Shown here piece after piece: positions 1 through 8,007 of a stretch of 64,000 nt of DNA. The notes below the pieces were generated by a model. The model saw only the letters and a program-made list of their open reading frames with translations. It was not told where the DNA came from and made no database searches. The stretch comes from Streptomyces sp. TSRI0107 (GTDB taxonomy: Bacteria > Actinomycetota > Actinomycetes > Streptomycetales > Streptomycetaceae), in contig NZ_LIVZ01000012.1 in assembly GCF_001905845.1 (NCBI RefSeq), positions 62,001-126,000 on the forward strand, given 5' to 3'. Position 1 is the first letter of the stretch. Every line of letters begins with the position of its first letter. The position numbers were made by a program, and so were the translations under genes.

Positions 1-2085
1 CTGCTCGTCCCCCTGCTGCTGCTCGCCGTATGGCTCGGCATCGGCGGCACCCTCGGCCCCTTCGCCGGCCGGCTCGGCGAGGTCGCGACCAACGACCAGG
101 CCGCCTTCCTGCCGCGCAGCGCCGAATCCACCGAGGTCATCGCGGAACAGCGCGCCTTCCGGCAGCAGGAGACACTGCCCGCCGTCGTCGTCTGGACCGA
201 CGACGGGAACGCGCCCCTGGCGGACCGGCGCGAAGCCGCCGCGGACGCGCTCACCGGACTCGCCGACGCGCCCGGCGTCGCCGGCCAGGTCTCCCCGGCC
301 CTGCTCTCCGACGACGGCAAGGCCCTCCGCGGTGTCGTGCCGCTGCGCCCCGACCTCGCCGACGAACTCCCCGGCACCCTCGAACGCATCCGTGCCGCCG
401 CCGAGCGCGTCCCCGGCACCACCGTCCAGCTGGCCGGACCCGCCGCGACCCAGGCGGACCTGTCCGACGCCTTCGCCGGCATCGACGGGATGCTGCTCGG
501 CGTGGCGCTCGCCGCCGTCCTCGTCATCCTGCTGCTCGTCTACCGCAGCGTGCTCCTGCCCCTGGTGATCATCCTGGGCTCGGTGTTCGCGCTCGGACTC
601 GCCTGCGCCGTCGTCTACGCGCTGGCCGACCGCGACGTGCTGCGCGTCGACGGACAGGTGCAGGGCATCCTCTCGATCCTCGTCATCGGCGCGGCCACCG
701 ACTACGCGCTGCTCGTCACCGCCCGCTACCGCGAGGAGCTGGCCGCCCGCGCCGACCGGTACGCGGCCGTCATCGCCGCCGTACGCCGCTCCTGGGGCGC
801 CGTCGTGGCGAGCGCCGCCACCGTCGCCCTCGGCCTGCTCGCCCTGCTGATCAGCGACCTCACCAACAACCGGGCACTCGGCCCGGTCGGCGCCATCGGC
901 ATCGGCTGCGCCGTCCTCAGCTCCCTCACCTTCCTGCCCGCCGTCCTCGCCCTGCTCGGCCGCGCCGCCTTCTGGCCCGCCAAGCCGCGCCCCGCACAGG
1001 ACCCGAACAGCGGCACCGGGATCTGGCAGCGCGTCGCGGCCCTGGTCGACCGGGCCCCGCGCCGGATCTGGGCGCTGTCGCTCGCGGGCCTGCTCGCCTG
1101 CGCCGCGTTCGCGCCCGCCCTCACCTCCAAGGGCGTACCGCTCGACGAGACGTTCGTGAACGACGCGCCCTCCGTCGCCGCCCAGGCCACGCTCGGCCGG
1201 CACTTCCCCGGCGGCTCCGGCAACCCCACCGTGGTCATCGCGGACGCCGACCGGCTGCCCCGGGTCCTGGCCGCCGCACGCGACACCGAGGGCGTCGCCG
1301 CCGCGGCCGGAGCCACCGAGAGCGGACGCCCCGGCGGCGCGCCCCTCGTCGTCGACGGCCGCGTCCGCGTCGACGTGACGCTCCGGGCCGCCGCCGACAG
1401 CGACGCCGCCAAGGACACCGTCGCCCGGCTGCGCACGGCACTGCACGCGGTGCCCGGCGCGGACGCCGAGGTCGGCGGTTACACCGCGCAGCAGTACGAC
1501 ACCCTGCGGACCGCCGAGCGGGACCGGTCCCTCATCGTCCCCGTGGTGCTGGCGATCATCTTCGTCATCCTCACGGTGCTGCTCCGCTCCCTGCTGATGC
1601 CGGCCCTGCTGGTGGCGACCGTGGCGCTCAACTTCCTCGCCACCCTCGGAGTCTCCGCGCTCGTCTTCGAGCACGTGCTCGGCTTCACCGGCACCGACCC
1701 GTCCGTGCCGCTGTACGGGTTCGTCTTCCTGGTGGCCCTCGGCGTCGACTACAACATCTTCCTGATGGACCGGGTCCGCGAGGAGTCCCTGCGGCACGGC
1801 GTCCGCCAGGGCGTGCTGCGGGGCCTGGTGAGCACCGGCGGGGTGATCACCTCCGCCGGCGTGGTGCTCGCCGCGACCTTCGCCGCCCTCGGGGTGATCC
1901 CGCTGGCGTTCCTCACGCAGATCGCGTTCATCGTCGCCTTCGGCGTGCTGCTCGACACCCTCGTCGTACGGTCCCTGCTGGTGCCCGCGCTGGTACGGGA
2001 CATCGGGCCACGCGCCTGGTGGCCGGGACGGCTCGCCCGGAGCCGGGACGGCGGGGACGCGGGGGCGCGGCCGGGCGCACGGTGA
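1..2085 (+). CDS. MMPL/RND-type membrane transporter (5' end outside window)
   Basis: The reading frame is open from base 1, so only the N-terminal start is missing. The protein has the two-half architecture of MMPL transporters: a hydrophobic block of about five helices around bases 480-960, an extracytoplasmic domain, then a second block around bases 1530-2000. Each block carries the family's proton-relay signature: ATDYALLVTARYREE in the first half and GVDYNIFLMDRVREE in the second, with the Asp inside a membrane helix. The family exports lipids, polyketides or drugs using the proton motive force. The substrate cannot be read from the sequence. It converges on the secreted-protein gene downstream and both can share the hairpin at 2237-2260. 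Confidence 0.93.
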   Translation: MLVPLLLLAVWLGIGGTLGPFAGRLGEVATNDQAAFLPRSAESTEVIAEQRAFRQQETLPAVVVWTDDGNAPLADRREAAADALTGLADAPGVAGQVSPALLSDDGKALRGVVPLRPDLADELPGTLERIRAAAERVPGTTVQLAGPAATQADLSDAFAGIDGMLLGVALAAVLVILLLVYRSVLLPLVIILGSVFALGLACAVVYALADRDVLRVDGQVQGILSILVIGAATDYALLVTARYREELAARADRYAAVIAAVRRSWGAVVASAATVALGLLALLISDLTNNRALGPVGAIGIGCAVLSSLTFLPAVLALLGRAAFWPAKPRPAQDPNSGTGIWQRVAALVDRAPRRIWALSLAGLLACAAFAPALTSKGVPLDETFVNDAPSVAAQATLGRHFPGGSGNPTVVIADADRLPRVLAAARDTEGVAAAAGATESGRPGGAPLVVDGRVRVDVTLRAAADSDAAKDTVARLRTALHAVPGADAEVGGYTAQQYDTLRTAERDRSLIVPVVLAIIFVILTVLLRSLLMPALLVATVALNFLATLGVSALVFEHVLGFTGTDPSVPLYGFVFLVALGVDYNIFLMDRVREESLRHGVRQGVLRGLVSTGGVITSAGVVLAATFAALGVIPLAFLTQIAFIVAFGVLLDTLVVRSLLVPALVRDIGPRAWWPGRLARSRDGGDAGARPGAR

Positions 2086-2236
2086 GCTGAGCCGACCGGC
2101 GGGAGCGGCGCGGGGCGTTCAGTCGTCGTCCGACAAGAGATGCACGGGCCCGTCCCGGGTGACCTACGCGTGCGTGCCGCGGGAGAACGTCGCGTAGGCC
2201 TTCCGGGTCCGAGCCCGTACACAAGCCTGTACACAA

Positions 2237-2260
2237 GGGACCGGGAGGCGTCCCGGTCCC
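2237..2260. terminator. Strong hairpin between convergent genes
   Basis: A perfect 10-bp stem (GGGACCGGGA / TCCCGGTCCC) closes a GGCG tetraloop. It lies 7 bases beyond the stop codon of the minus-strand gene at 2268 and downstream of the MMPL gene, so it can end transcription from both sides. There is no long T tract, as is usual in Streptomyces. Confidence 0.75.
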
Positions 2261-2267
2261 GACGCGC

Positions 2268-3137
2268 TCAGTGGCCGGACGACTTCGGGAAGCAGGAGGT
2301 GGCGTCGAAGTTCGTCGTCGCGGGCGCGGTCTGCGTCGACACGACGGTGAAACGCGGGTCGGACCCGGCAGCGTCCCGCACGCGCACCCGGAAGAGCTGC
2401 CCGGCGTTGCGGAAGAGACCGAGATCGCCGTTGCCGTGGACGAAGACGCCCCCGAAGTCCGAGCCTCCCGGAAGGACACCGGGGAAGAAGTCCACGCTCT
2501 CCTCGGCGATGTCGATCCGGGTGATGGCGCCCGAGTCGGTCGAGCCCCAGAGGAAGCCGTCGCGGAAGGCGATGTCGAAGATGTCGAGCTCCGGGTCGGC
2601 CAGCTCCGGGACGTCGACGACTCCCGTCACGGAACGGCTTCTGACGTCGATCCGGTAGATCTCGCCGGTGTCGTCGGCCAGGACGTAGTAGTTTCCGGCG
2701 TCGTCGAACGTGCCCGAGATGTAGAGGGCGGGCGGCAGGCCGGCGATGGGGCCGAGCGGGTGCGAGATTCCGTCGCGGCCGAACCGGAGCAGGATGTTGC
2801 CCCCGCTGCCGAACGTGGTCGCGTAGACGAACCCGTCGCGGGGGTTCAGTCCGAGGGCGTTGTAGAGGGTCGTCTGCGCCGACAGCGGCTTGAACTCGAC
2901 CGCTCCACGGCTGCTGACGGCTTTGGCGAACACGTTGGTCGGCGTCCCGAACGAGACGTAGACCTGCCCGCGGCACGCGACGGGTCGTGCCGCGGGCTTT
3001 CCGTGCGGATCGTCCGCCGCCGACGCCGGCATGCCGGAGGCGAGCCCTGCGACGAGGCCCGTCACACCGAGCGCGGACCATGCCCGCAGCCGCCACTTGC
3101 CGCTCCGGTCCGCCGTCCCGATCCTTCTTCGGCTCAT
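2268..3137 (-). CDS. Secreted beta-propeller-like protein (DUF6923-type)
   Basis: A 289-residue protein starts with a basic n-region (MSRRRIG), a hydrophobic stretch and an Ala-x-Ala cleavage site (PASAADD) near residue 37, so it is probably exported. The mature part has repeated short beta-strand segments of the form 'G-x-V/I-Y-x-I-D' (for example GEIYRIDVRSRSV and GAITRIDIAEESVDFF), suggesting a beta-propeller such as those grouped as DUF6923. Two conserved-looking Cys flank the domain. No enzyme motif is visible. The start at 3137 has GGAAGG 9 nt upstream; an ATG two codons earlier (3143) is the alternative but leaves only 3 nt of spacing. Confidence 0.75.
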   Translation of the reverse strand: MSRRRIGTADRSGKWRLRAWSALGVTGLVAGLASGMPASAADDPHGKPAARPVACRGQVYVSFGTPTNVFAKAVSSRGAVEFKPLSAQTTLYNALGLNPRDGFVYATTFGSGGNILLRFGRDGISHPLGPIAGLPPALYISGTFDDAGNYYVLADDTGEIYRIDVRSRSVTGVVDVPELADPELDIFDIAFRDGFLWGSTDSGAITRIDIAEESVDFFPGVLPGGSDFGGVFVHGNGDLGLFRNAGQLFRVRVRDAAGSDPRFTVVSTQTAPATTNFDATSCFPKSSGH

Positions 3138-3362
3138 GAACATGTCCCTTCCGCTGATCGGCCGCGTGCGCGTGCCGGTGATACCGGGACATAGACCAGC
3201 ACAATGGGAATCAGGGGGAGATCACGGCTCGGGCTTCCGGAGCCGAGTTCCCTCCAATGTCCGACGCCTCCTGACCGTTGCCGGGTCAGGCGCTGCCGCG
3301 GCGGGCGCGTCGCCGGCGCTCCTGGTGTCCGGCCTCGTCACCCGCTCCCGCCGGAATGTATT

Positions 3363-3389
3363 TTGGTACCTGAAAGGTTGGCGTATACA
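3363..3389 (+). promoter_or_regulatory. Possible promoter for the aldehyde dehydrogenase gene
   Basis: The 308-base gap between the divergent genes contains one AT-richer patch with TTGGTA (3363-3368) and TATACA (3384-3389). The 15-nt spacing is short, so this is only a candidate. Nothing else in the gap resembles a gene. Confidence 0.3.
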
Positions 3390-3445
3390 TCGACATTGAC
3401 CATCACCCCGGGCCCACCAGCCCGCGTCCATCCCAGCGAGGCACC

Positions 3446-4849
3446 GTGAACCACCCCAGCCCCGAGCAGTCCGAGCTGTCCGAGCTGTCCGAGCTGTCCG
3501 AGCTGTCCGAGCTGTCCGAGCTGTCCGAACCGTCCGAGCGGTTCGAGAAGCCCGCCGACACCGTCGCCCGTCTTCGGCGGACCTTCCGCAGTGGCCGTAC
3601 CAAGCCCGTCGAATGGCGCACCGCCCAGCTGCGCCGGCTGCGGGACATGATCACGGAGAACGGCCCCGAGCTGGCCGCCGCCCTCCACGCCGACCTGGGC
3701 AAGAGCAGCACCGAGGCGTACCGCACGGAGATCGACTTCACCGTCCGGGAGATCGACCACACCCTGGACCACCTCGACGGCTGGCTGCACCCCGAGCCTG
3801 CCCCGGTCCCCGCGTACCTCGGCGCCGACGCCCGCGCCTGGACGCAGTACGACCCGCTCGGCGTCGTCCTGGTGATCGCCCCTTGGAACTATCCGGCGCA
3901 GCTCCTGCTCACCCCCATGATCGGCGCCCTCGCCGCGGGCAACGCCGTCGTCGCCAAGCCCAGTGAGCTGGCGCCCGCCACCTCCGCCGTGCTGGCCCGC
4001 CTCGTCACCGCCTACCTGGACACCGAGGCGGTCGCGGTCGTCGAGGGCGGCGTGCCGGAGACCACCGCGCTGCTCGCCGAGCGCTTCGACCACATCTTCT
4101 ACACCGGCAACGGCACCGTGGGCCGGATCGTCATGCGCGCCGCCGCCGAGCACCTCACCCCGGTCACCCTGGAACTCGGCGGCAAGTCCCCGGCGTTCGT
4201 CGACCGCGACACCGACCTCGACGTCGTCGCCGACCGTCTCGTCCGCGGCAAGTTCCTCAACGCCGGCCAGACCTGCGTCGCCCCCGACTACGTCCTCACC
4301 GACCCGGCGACCGCCGCCGCCCTCGAACCGGCGCTGGCCCGCTCGGTCGAGGCCCTCTTCGGCACCGACCCGTCCGCGTCCCCCGAGTACGGCCGCATCG
4401 TCAACGAGCGCCACTTCGACCGGCTCGCCGGCCTGCTCGACTCGGGCCGCGTCGTCGTGGGCGGCGCCCGCGACCGTACGGCCAAGTACATCGCGCCGAC
4501 CGTCCTCGCCGACGTCGACCCCGAGTCGCCGGTCATGGGGGAGGAGATCTTCGGGCCGATCCTGCCCATCGTCACCGTGCCGGGGCTCGACGACGCGATC
4601 GCCTTCGTCAACGACCGTGACAAGCCGCTCGCCCTGTACGTCTTCTCGGAGTCCGAAGACACCCGGGCCCGCATCGCCGCCGAGACCTCCTCCGGCGGCC
4701 TCGGACACGGTCTGCCCCTCGCCCATCTCACCGTCTCCGACCTGCCGTTCGGCGGGGTGGGGGAGAGCGGCATGGGCAGCTACCACGGCCGCTACTCCAT
4801 CGAGACCTTCAGCCACCGCAAGGCGGTGCTGGAGAAGCCGCTGAGCTGA
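3446..4849 (+). CDS. Class 3-like aldehyde dehydrogenase with SEL-repeat N-terminus
   Basis: A 467-residue NAD(P)+-dependent aldehyde dehydrogenase that oxidises aldehydes to acids. The sequence shows the APWNYP cofactor-loop motif, catalytic Glu243 in ELGGK and catalytic Cys277 in GQTC. The lack of an N-terminal oligomerisation extension and the closing motif LPFGGVGESGMG are typical of the class 3 (fatty/aromatic aldehyde) subgroup. The GTG start lies behind GCGAGG. The N-terminus is odd: residues 9-26 are six perfect SEL tripeptides followed by SEP and SER, encoded by a 9-bp tandem repeat, before the normal enzyme begins near residue 37. The substrate is unknown. Confidence 0.93.
   Translation: MNHPSPEQSELSELSELSELSELSELSEPSERFEKPADTVARLRRTFRSGRTKPVEWRTAQLRRLRDMITENGPELAAALHADLGKSSTEAYRTEIDFTVREIDHTLDHLDGWLHPEPAPVPAYLGADARAWTQYDPLGVVLVIAPWNYPAQLLLTPMIGALAAGNAVVAKPSELAPATSAVLARLVTAYLDTEAVAVVEGGVPETTALLAERFDHIFYTGNGTVGRIVMRAAAEHLTPVTLELGGKSPAFVDRDTDLDVVADRLVRGKFLNAGQTCVAPDYVLTDPATAAALEPALARSVEALFGTDPSASPEYGRIVNERHFDRLAGLLDSGRVVVGGARDRTAKYIAPTVLADVDPESPVMGEEIFGPILPIVTVPGLDDAIAFVNDRDKPLALYVFSESEDTRARIAAETSSGGLGHGLPLAHLTVSDLPFGGVGESGMGSYHGRYSIETFSHRKAVLEKPLS
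3470..3523 (+). repeat. Six tandem 9-bp units inside the ALDH gene
   Basis: Six identical TCCGAGCTG units run in frame and encode Ser-Glu-Leu six times; two diverged units (TCCGAACCG, TCCGAGCGG) follow. Because the unit is a multiple of 3, slippage would change protein length but not the frame. Confidence 0.95.
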
Positions 4850-4965
4850 TCCGGCCGGGGGACGGGGGCAGGCCGGCGCCGCCGAGGGGCGTCGCATGGC
4901 GCCAGGGGGTGGGGGTACTCGTCCGGGCGCGGAACACCGTACGGCACCACCACCCCGAGCCGACC

Positions 4966-6180
4966 ATGAAGCTCTCGTTCCTCGACCCGCTCTTCGCCAC
5001 CCCCGGCCCCTGGGCCACCGCCTACCTCGACAGCTCGCGCGCCCCAGGCGCCGTGCTCGACACCCTGCTCGCCCAGGGCGCCGACCAGGCCACCGTCTCC
5101 GCACTGGAGACGGCCGTGGGGACGACGGACGCGCCGGGGCAGGCCCTGTTCGCCGCGCACGGACACCTCGTCCTGGCGGCGGACCTGCCCGACCCGCCCG
5201 ACGAGGACCGAGCCCGCTTCGACGACCTGCCCGACGCCCTCCCGCTCGCCGTCCGGCACGCGCCGGACATCCCGTACGCCGCGATCACGATCACGCGCCG
5301 GGAGCCGCCGCCGGAGGAGGAACCCCCACCCGACGACGGACACGACGAGTACGACGGTCTGGACGAACTCGACGGATACGACGGCACGTACGGCACGTAC
5401 GGCACGTACGACACATACGCGCCTCACGAGGAGCCCGACGCCGACACCGCCCCCGGCGCCCCCGACCCCACCCCCCACATCCTCCTCACCTGCGAGACCG
5501 CGCACTGGCCCGTCGGCCGTGTCCGGCCGGGGCCGCGACTGAGCCGCCGGGTCCCCGTGGGGGACTGGCAGCGGGCCGCCCCGCGCCTCGCCCGGGAGCT
5601 GACCGAGCTGGCGGACCGGCATGCGGCGGAGGTGGTCCTGGTCTGCCGTGACGCGGGCGATCCCTGGCTGTCCGGTGTGCTCGTCAACCGGCTGCCCATC
5701 CACCTCCAGAACAAGCTGACCACCGTCGACGAGGAGCCCGGGACCCTGCGCCCCGAGACGCCCCACCCGCACCTCGCCCGGCTGCTGCGCGGCCGGCTCA
5801 GGTCGGCGGACCAGCACCAGCTGGACACCTTCTTCGCCCAACGCGCCCGGCACCGGCCGAAGTCCGAGGGCGTCGCCGCCGCCGTCACCGCCCTGCAGCG
5901 CCGGCAGGCGCGGGCGGTGCTGCTCACCGACGCGCTGCGGCTGCCCGACCGGCTCTGGACGGGCTCCGATCCGACGCAGATCGCCGTGTCGGCGGCGGAG
6001 CTGGAGGCGTACGGCACGCTCTCCGTCCACGAGGAACCGGCCGACGCGGCGCTGCTCGCCGCCGCCGTGCGCACCGGAGCCGAGCTGATCGTGCCGCCGT
6101 CCGACCGGGTGCCCCTGACGGACGGCATCGGCGTGGTGCTGCGCTACCGGGACGCCGCCGACATGGCGATGACGGCATGA
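4966..6180 (+). CDS. Bacterial release-factor-like protein (Rv2629/baeRF family)
   Basis: A 404-residue cytosolic protein starting MKLSFLDPLFATPGPWATAYLD, which resembles Rv2629 of the Mycobacterium dormancy regulon and the bacterial eRF1-like (baeRF2) group. The N-terminal domain ends near residue 110. An acidic, Pro/Tyr/Gly-rich linker (about 112-165) follows and holds four GTY/DTY repeats; then comes the conserved part with VLVCRDAGDPWLSG and a C-terminal domain ending in VLRYRDAADM. eRF1-like proteins act at the ribosome, so a role in translation under stress is an inference from the family. An upstream in-frame ATG at 4909 is less likely because the homologous part starts at 4966. It is followed by polX after 28 bases. 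Confidence 0.75.
   Translation: MKLSFLDPLFATPGPWATAYLDSSRAPGAVLDTLLAQGADQATVSALETAVGTTDAPGQALFAAHGHLVLAADLPDPPDEDRARFDDLPDALPLAVRHAPDIPYAAITITRREPPPEEEPPPDDGHDEYDGLDELDGYDGTYGTYGTYDTYAPHEEPDADTAPGAPDPTPHILLTCETAHWPVGRVRPGPRLSRRVPVGDWQRAAPRLARELTELADRHAAEVVLVCRDAGDPWLSGVLVNRLPIHLQNKLTTVDEEPGTLRPETPHPHLARLLRGRLRSADQHQLDTFFAQRARHRPKSEGVAAAVTALQRRQARAVLLTDALRLPDRLWTGSDPTQIAVSAAELEAYGTLSVHEEPADAALLAAAVRTGAELIVPPSDRVPLTDGIGVVLRYRDAADMAMTA
5383..5418 (+). repeat. 9-bp tandem repeat in the baeRF linker
   Basis: Three exact GGCACGTAC units and a fourth diverged one (GACACATAC) encode Gly-Thr-Tyr x3 and Asp-Thr-Tyr. The repeat lies in a low-complexity acidic linker. Confidence 0.9.
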
Positions 6181-6196
6181 GTGCCGCCGCCGCGCC

Positions 6197-6202
6197 TACC
6201 CT
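6197..6202 (+). promoter_or_regulatory. -10 element predicting a leaderless polX mRNA
   Basis: TACCCT ends 6 nt before the GTG start at 6209. A -10 hexamer here places the transcription start on the start codon. The only purine run (GGAAG) is too close to act as a ribosome binding site. Confidence 0.5.
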
Positions 6203-6208
6203 GGAAGC

Positions 6209-7966
6209 GTGGCTCGTTCCAACGACGAGGTCGCCGCGCTGTTCTCCGAGTACGCGGACCTGATCTCGATCACCGGAGGGGACGCGTTCAAGGCACGCGC
6301 CTACGAGAAGGCCGCCCGGGCGATCGGCGGCCACCACGCCGATGTGTCCGGCCTCGACGTGAAGGGGCTCCAGGAGATCCCCGGCGTCGGCCGGTCGGTC
6401 GCGGAGAAGGTGGTCGAGTACTTCCGCACCGGCGCCGTCCCCGCCGTCGAGGAGCTGCGGGCGAAGATCCCCGCCGGCGTGCGCCGCCTCACGGCCATCC
6501 CCACCCTCGGCCCGAGGAAGGCCCATGTGCTCTACGAGGAGCTGGGCATCGCCTCCGTAGACGAACTCGTCGACGCCATCCACGCCGAACGCCTGCGCGA
6601 CCTGAAGGGCTTCGGCCCCCGGACCGAGGAGAACATCCTCCACGGCATCGGCCTCCTCCAGTCCGCGGGCGGCCGGGTCCTCATCGACATCGCCATGGAC
6701 GCCGCCGAGACGATCGTCGGCGAGCTCTCCGGCGCCACCGGCTGCCGCCGCTGCGCCTACGCGGGCTCCCTGCGCCGGGTACGCGAGACCATCCGCGACA
6801 TCGACGTGCTGGTCGCCGCCGAGGACTCGGCACCGGTGACCCGGGCGTTCACCGAGCTGCCGTACGTCACCGAGGTCATCGCCCGGGGCCGTACCAAGAC
6901 CTCCGTGCGCACCGCGAAGGGGCTCGCCGTCGACCTGCGGGTGGTCCCGCCGGACTCCTGGGGAGCGGCCCTGCAGTACTTCACCGGCTCCAAGGCGCAC
7001 AACATCCGCACCCGCGAGCTGGCCGTGCACCAGGGCCTGAAACTCTCCGAGTACGGGCTGTTCGACGCCGAGAGCGGCGAGAAGATCGTCTCCGAGACGG
7101 AGGAGGACGTGTACGACCGGCTCGGCCTGCCGTGGATCCCGCCCACCCTGCGCGAGGACCGCGGCGAGATCGAGGCCGGACTGAACGGCGAACTCCCCGA
7201 GCTGGTGACCGAGCGGGACGTCCGGGGCGACCTGCACACCCACACCGACCTCACCGACGGCCTCGCCCCGCTGGAGGAGATGGTCGCCGCGGCGGCCGCG
7301 CGCGGCTACGCCTACTACGCCGTCACCGACCACGGCCCCGACATGGCCATGCAGCGCATGACCGACGAGCGGATGCTCGCCCAGCGCGAGCAGATGCGCG
7401 AACTGGACGGCGCCTACGACCGGCACGGCCGGCGCGAGGCCACCGGAAAGCAGGGCGGGATGCGGCTGCTGCACGGCGCCGAGCTGAACATCGGACCCGA
7501 CGGCGAAGTCGACTGGCCCGCCGGCTTCCTGGCCGGGTTCGACCTGTGCGTGGCCTCCGTGCACTCCCACTTCAACCAGGACCGCGAGGCGCTGACCCGC
7601 CGCGTCGTACGGGCCTGCGAGAACCCGTACGTCAACGTCATCGGCCACCCCACCACCCGGATCATCGGCAAGCGGCCCGGCATCGACGCCGACCTCGACG
7701 CCGTCTTCGCCGCCTGCGCCCGAACCGGCACCGCCCTCGAGATCAACGCCCACCCCGACCGGCTCGACCTGCGCGACGAGGACATCCTGCGGGCCCGGCG
7801 GCACGGGGTTAAGTTCGCCGTCGACAGCGACGCCCACGCCGTGCCCCACCTGGACAACCTGCGCTACGGCGTGGGCACCGCCCAGCGCGGCTGGCTCACC
7901 AAGGACGACGTGATCAACACCTGGCCGCTCACCCGGCTGCGCCGCTTCCTCCGCAAGGGGCGGTGA
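6209..7966 (+). CDS. polX: DNA polymerase X with PHP nuclease domain (PolX)
   Basis: A 585-residue repair enzyme. Domains in order are two helix-hairpin-helix stretches (about residues 45-130, LQEIPGVGRSVAEKV and LKGFGPRTEENI), the family X polymerase palm and a C-terminal PHP domain. The palm has the metal-binding pair Asp197/Asp199 in RDIDVLV, and the PHP domain begins with GDLHTHTDLTDG (His343 and His345) and continues with DHGPDMAM, HGAELNI, VHSHF and DSDAH. In this family the polymerase fills short gaps and the PHP domain acts as a Mn-dependent 3'-5' exonuclease or 3' end trimmer. It precedes rtcB by 41 bases, so the two may be co-transcribed. Confidence 0.95.
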   Translation: MARSNDEVAALFSEYADLISITGGDAFKARAYEKAARAIGGHHADVSGLDVKGLQEIPGVGRSVAEKVVEYFRTGAVPAVEELRAKIPAGVRRLTAIPTLGPRKAHVLYEELGIASVDELVDAIHAERLRDLKGFGPRTEENILHGIGLLQSAGGRVLIDIAMDAAETIVGELSGATGCRRCAYAGSLRRVRETIRDIDVLVAAEDSAPVTRAFTELPYVTEVIARGRTKTSVRTAKGLAVDLRVVPPDSWGAALQYFTGSKAHNIRTRELAVHQGLKLSEYGLFDAESGEKIVSETEEDVYDRLGLPWIPPTLREDRGEIEAGLNGELPELVTERDVRGDLHTHTDLTDGLAPLEEMVAAAAARGYAYYAVTDHGPDMAMQRMTDERMLAQREQMRELDGAYDRHGRREATGKQGGMRLLHGAELNIGPDGEVDWPAGFLAGFDLCVASVHSHFNQDREALTRRVVRACENPYVNVIGHPTTRIIGKRPGIDADLDAVFAACARTGTALEINAHPDRLDLRDEDILRARRHGVKFAVDSDAHAVPHLDNLRYGVGTAQRGWLTKDDVINTWPLTRLRRFLRKGR

Positions 7967-8007
7967 CCCGGCGCGCCCCCGGCACCCCGGACCGCGAGGA
8001 ACCAGCC

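Noticed and set aside
30..2090. Long arginine/proline-rich open frame across the MMPL gene
   Set aside because: It is a shifted-frame shadow of the MMPL gene; the frame from base 1 has clear membrane helices and the family motifs.
2217..2237. Direct repeat GTACACAAG-CCT-GTACACAAG
   Set aside because: Two 9-bp copies with a 3-bp gap, close to the terminator, with no promoter or gene context to give them a role; noted only as a possible slippage product.
2164..3204. 346-residue frame on the minus strand over the secreted protein
   Set aside because: Shadow frame with an Arg/Pro-rich composition and no family motif; the 289-residue frame has a signal peptide and regular beta-strand repeats.
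3338..5104. 588-residue minus-strand frame antisense to the aldehyde dehydrogenase
   Set aside because: Composition is typical of antisense shadow frames in high-GC genes and the plus-strand frame has catalytic Glu243 and Cys277.
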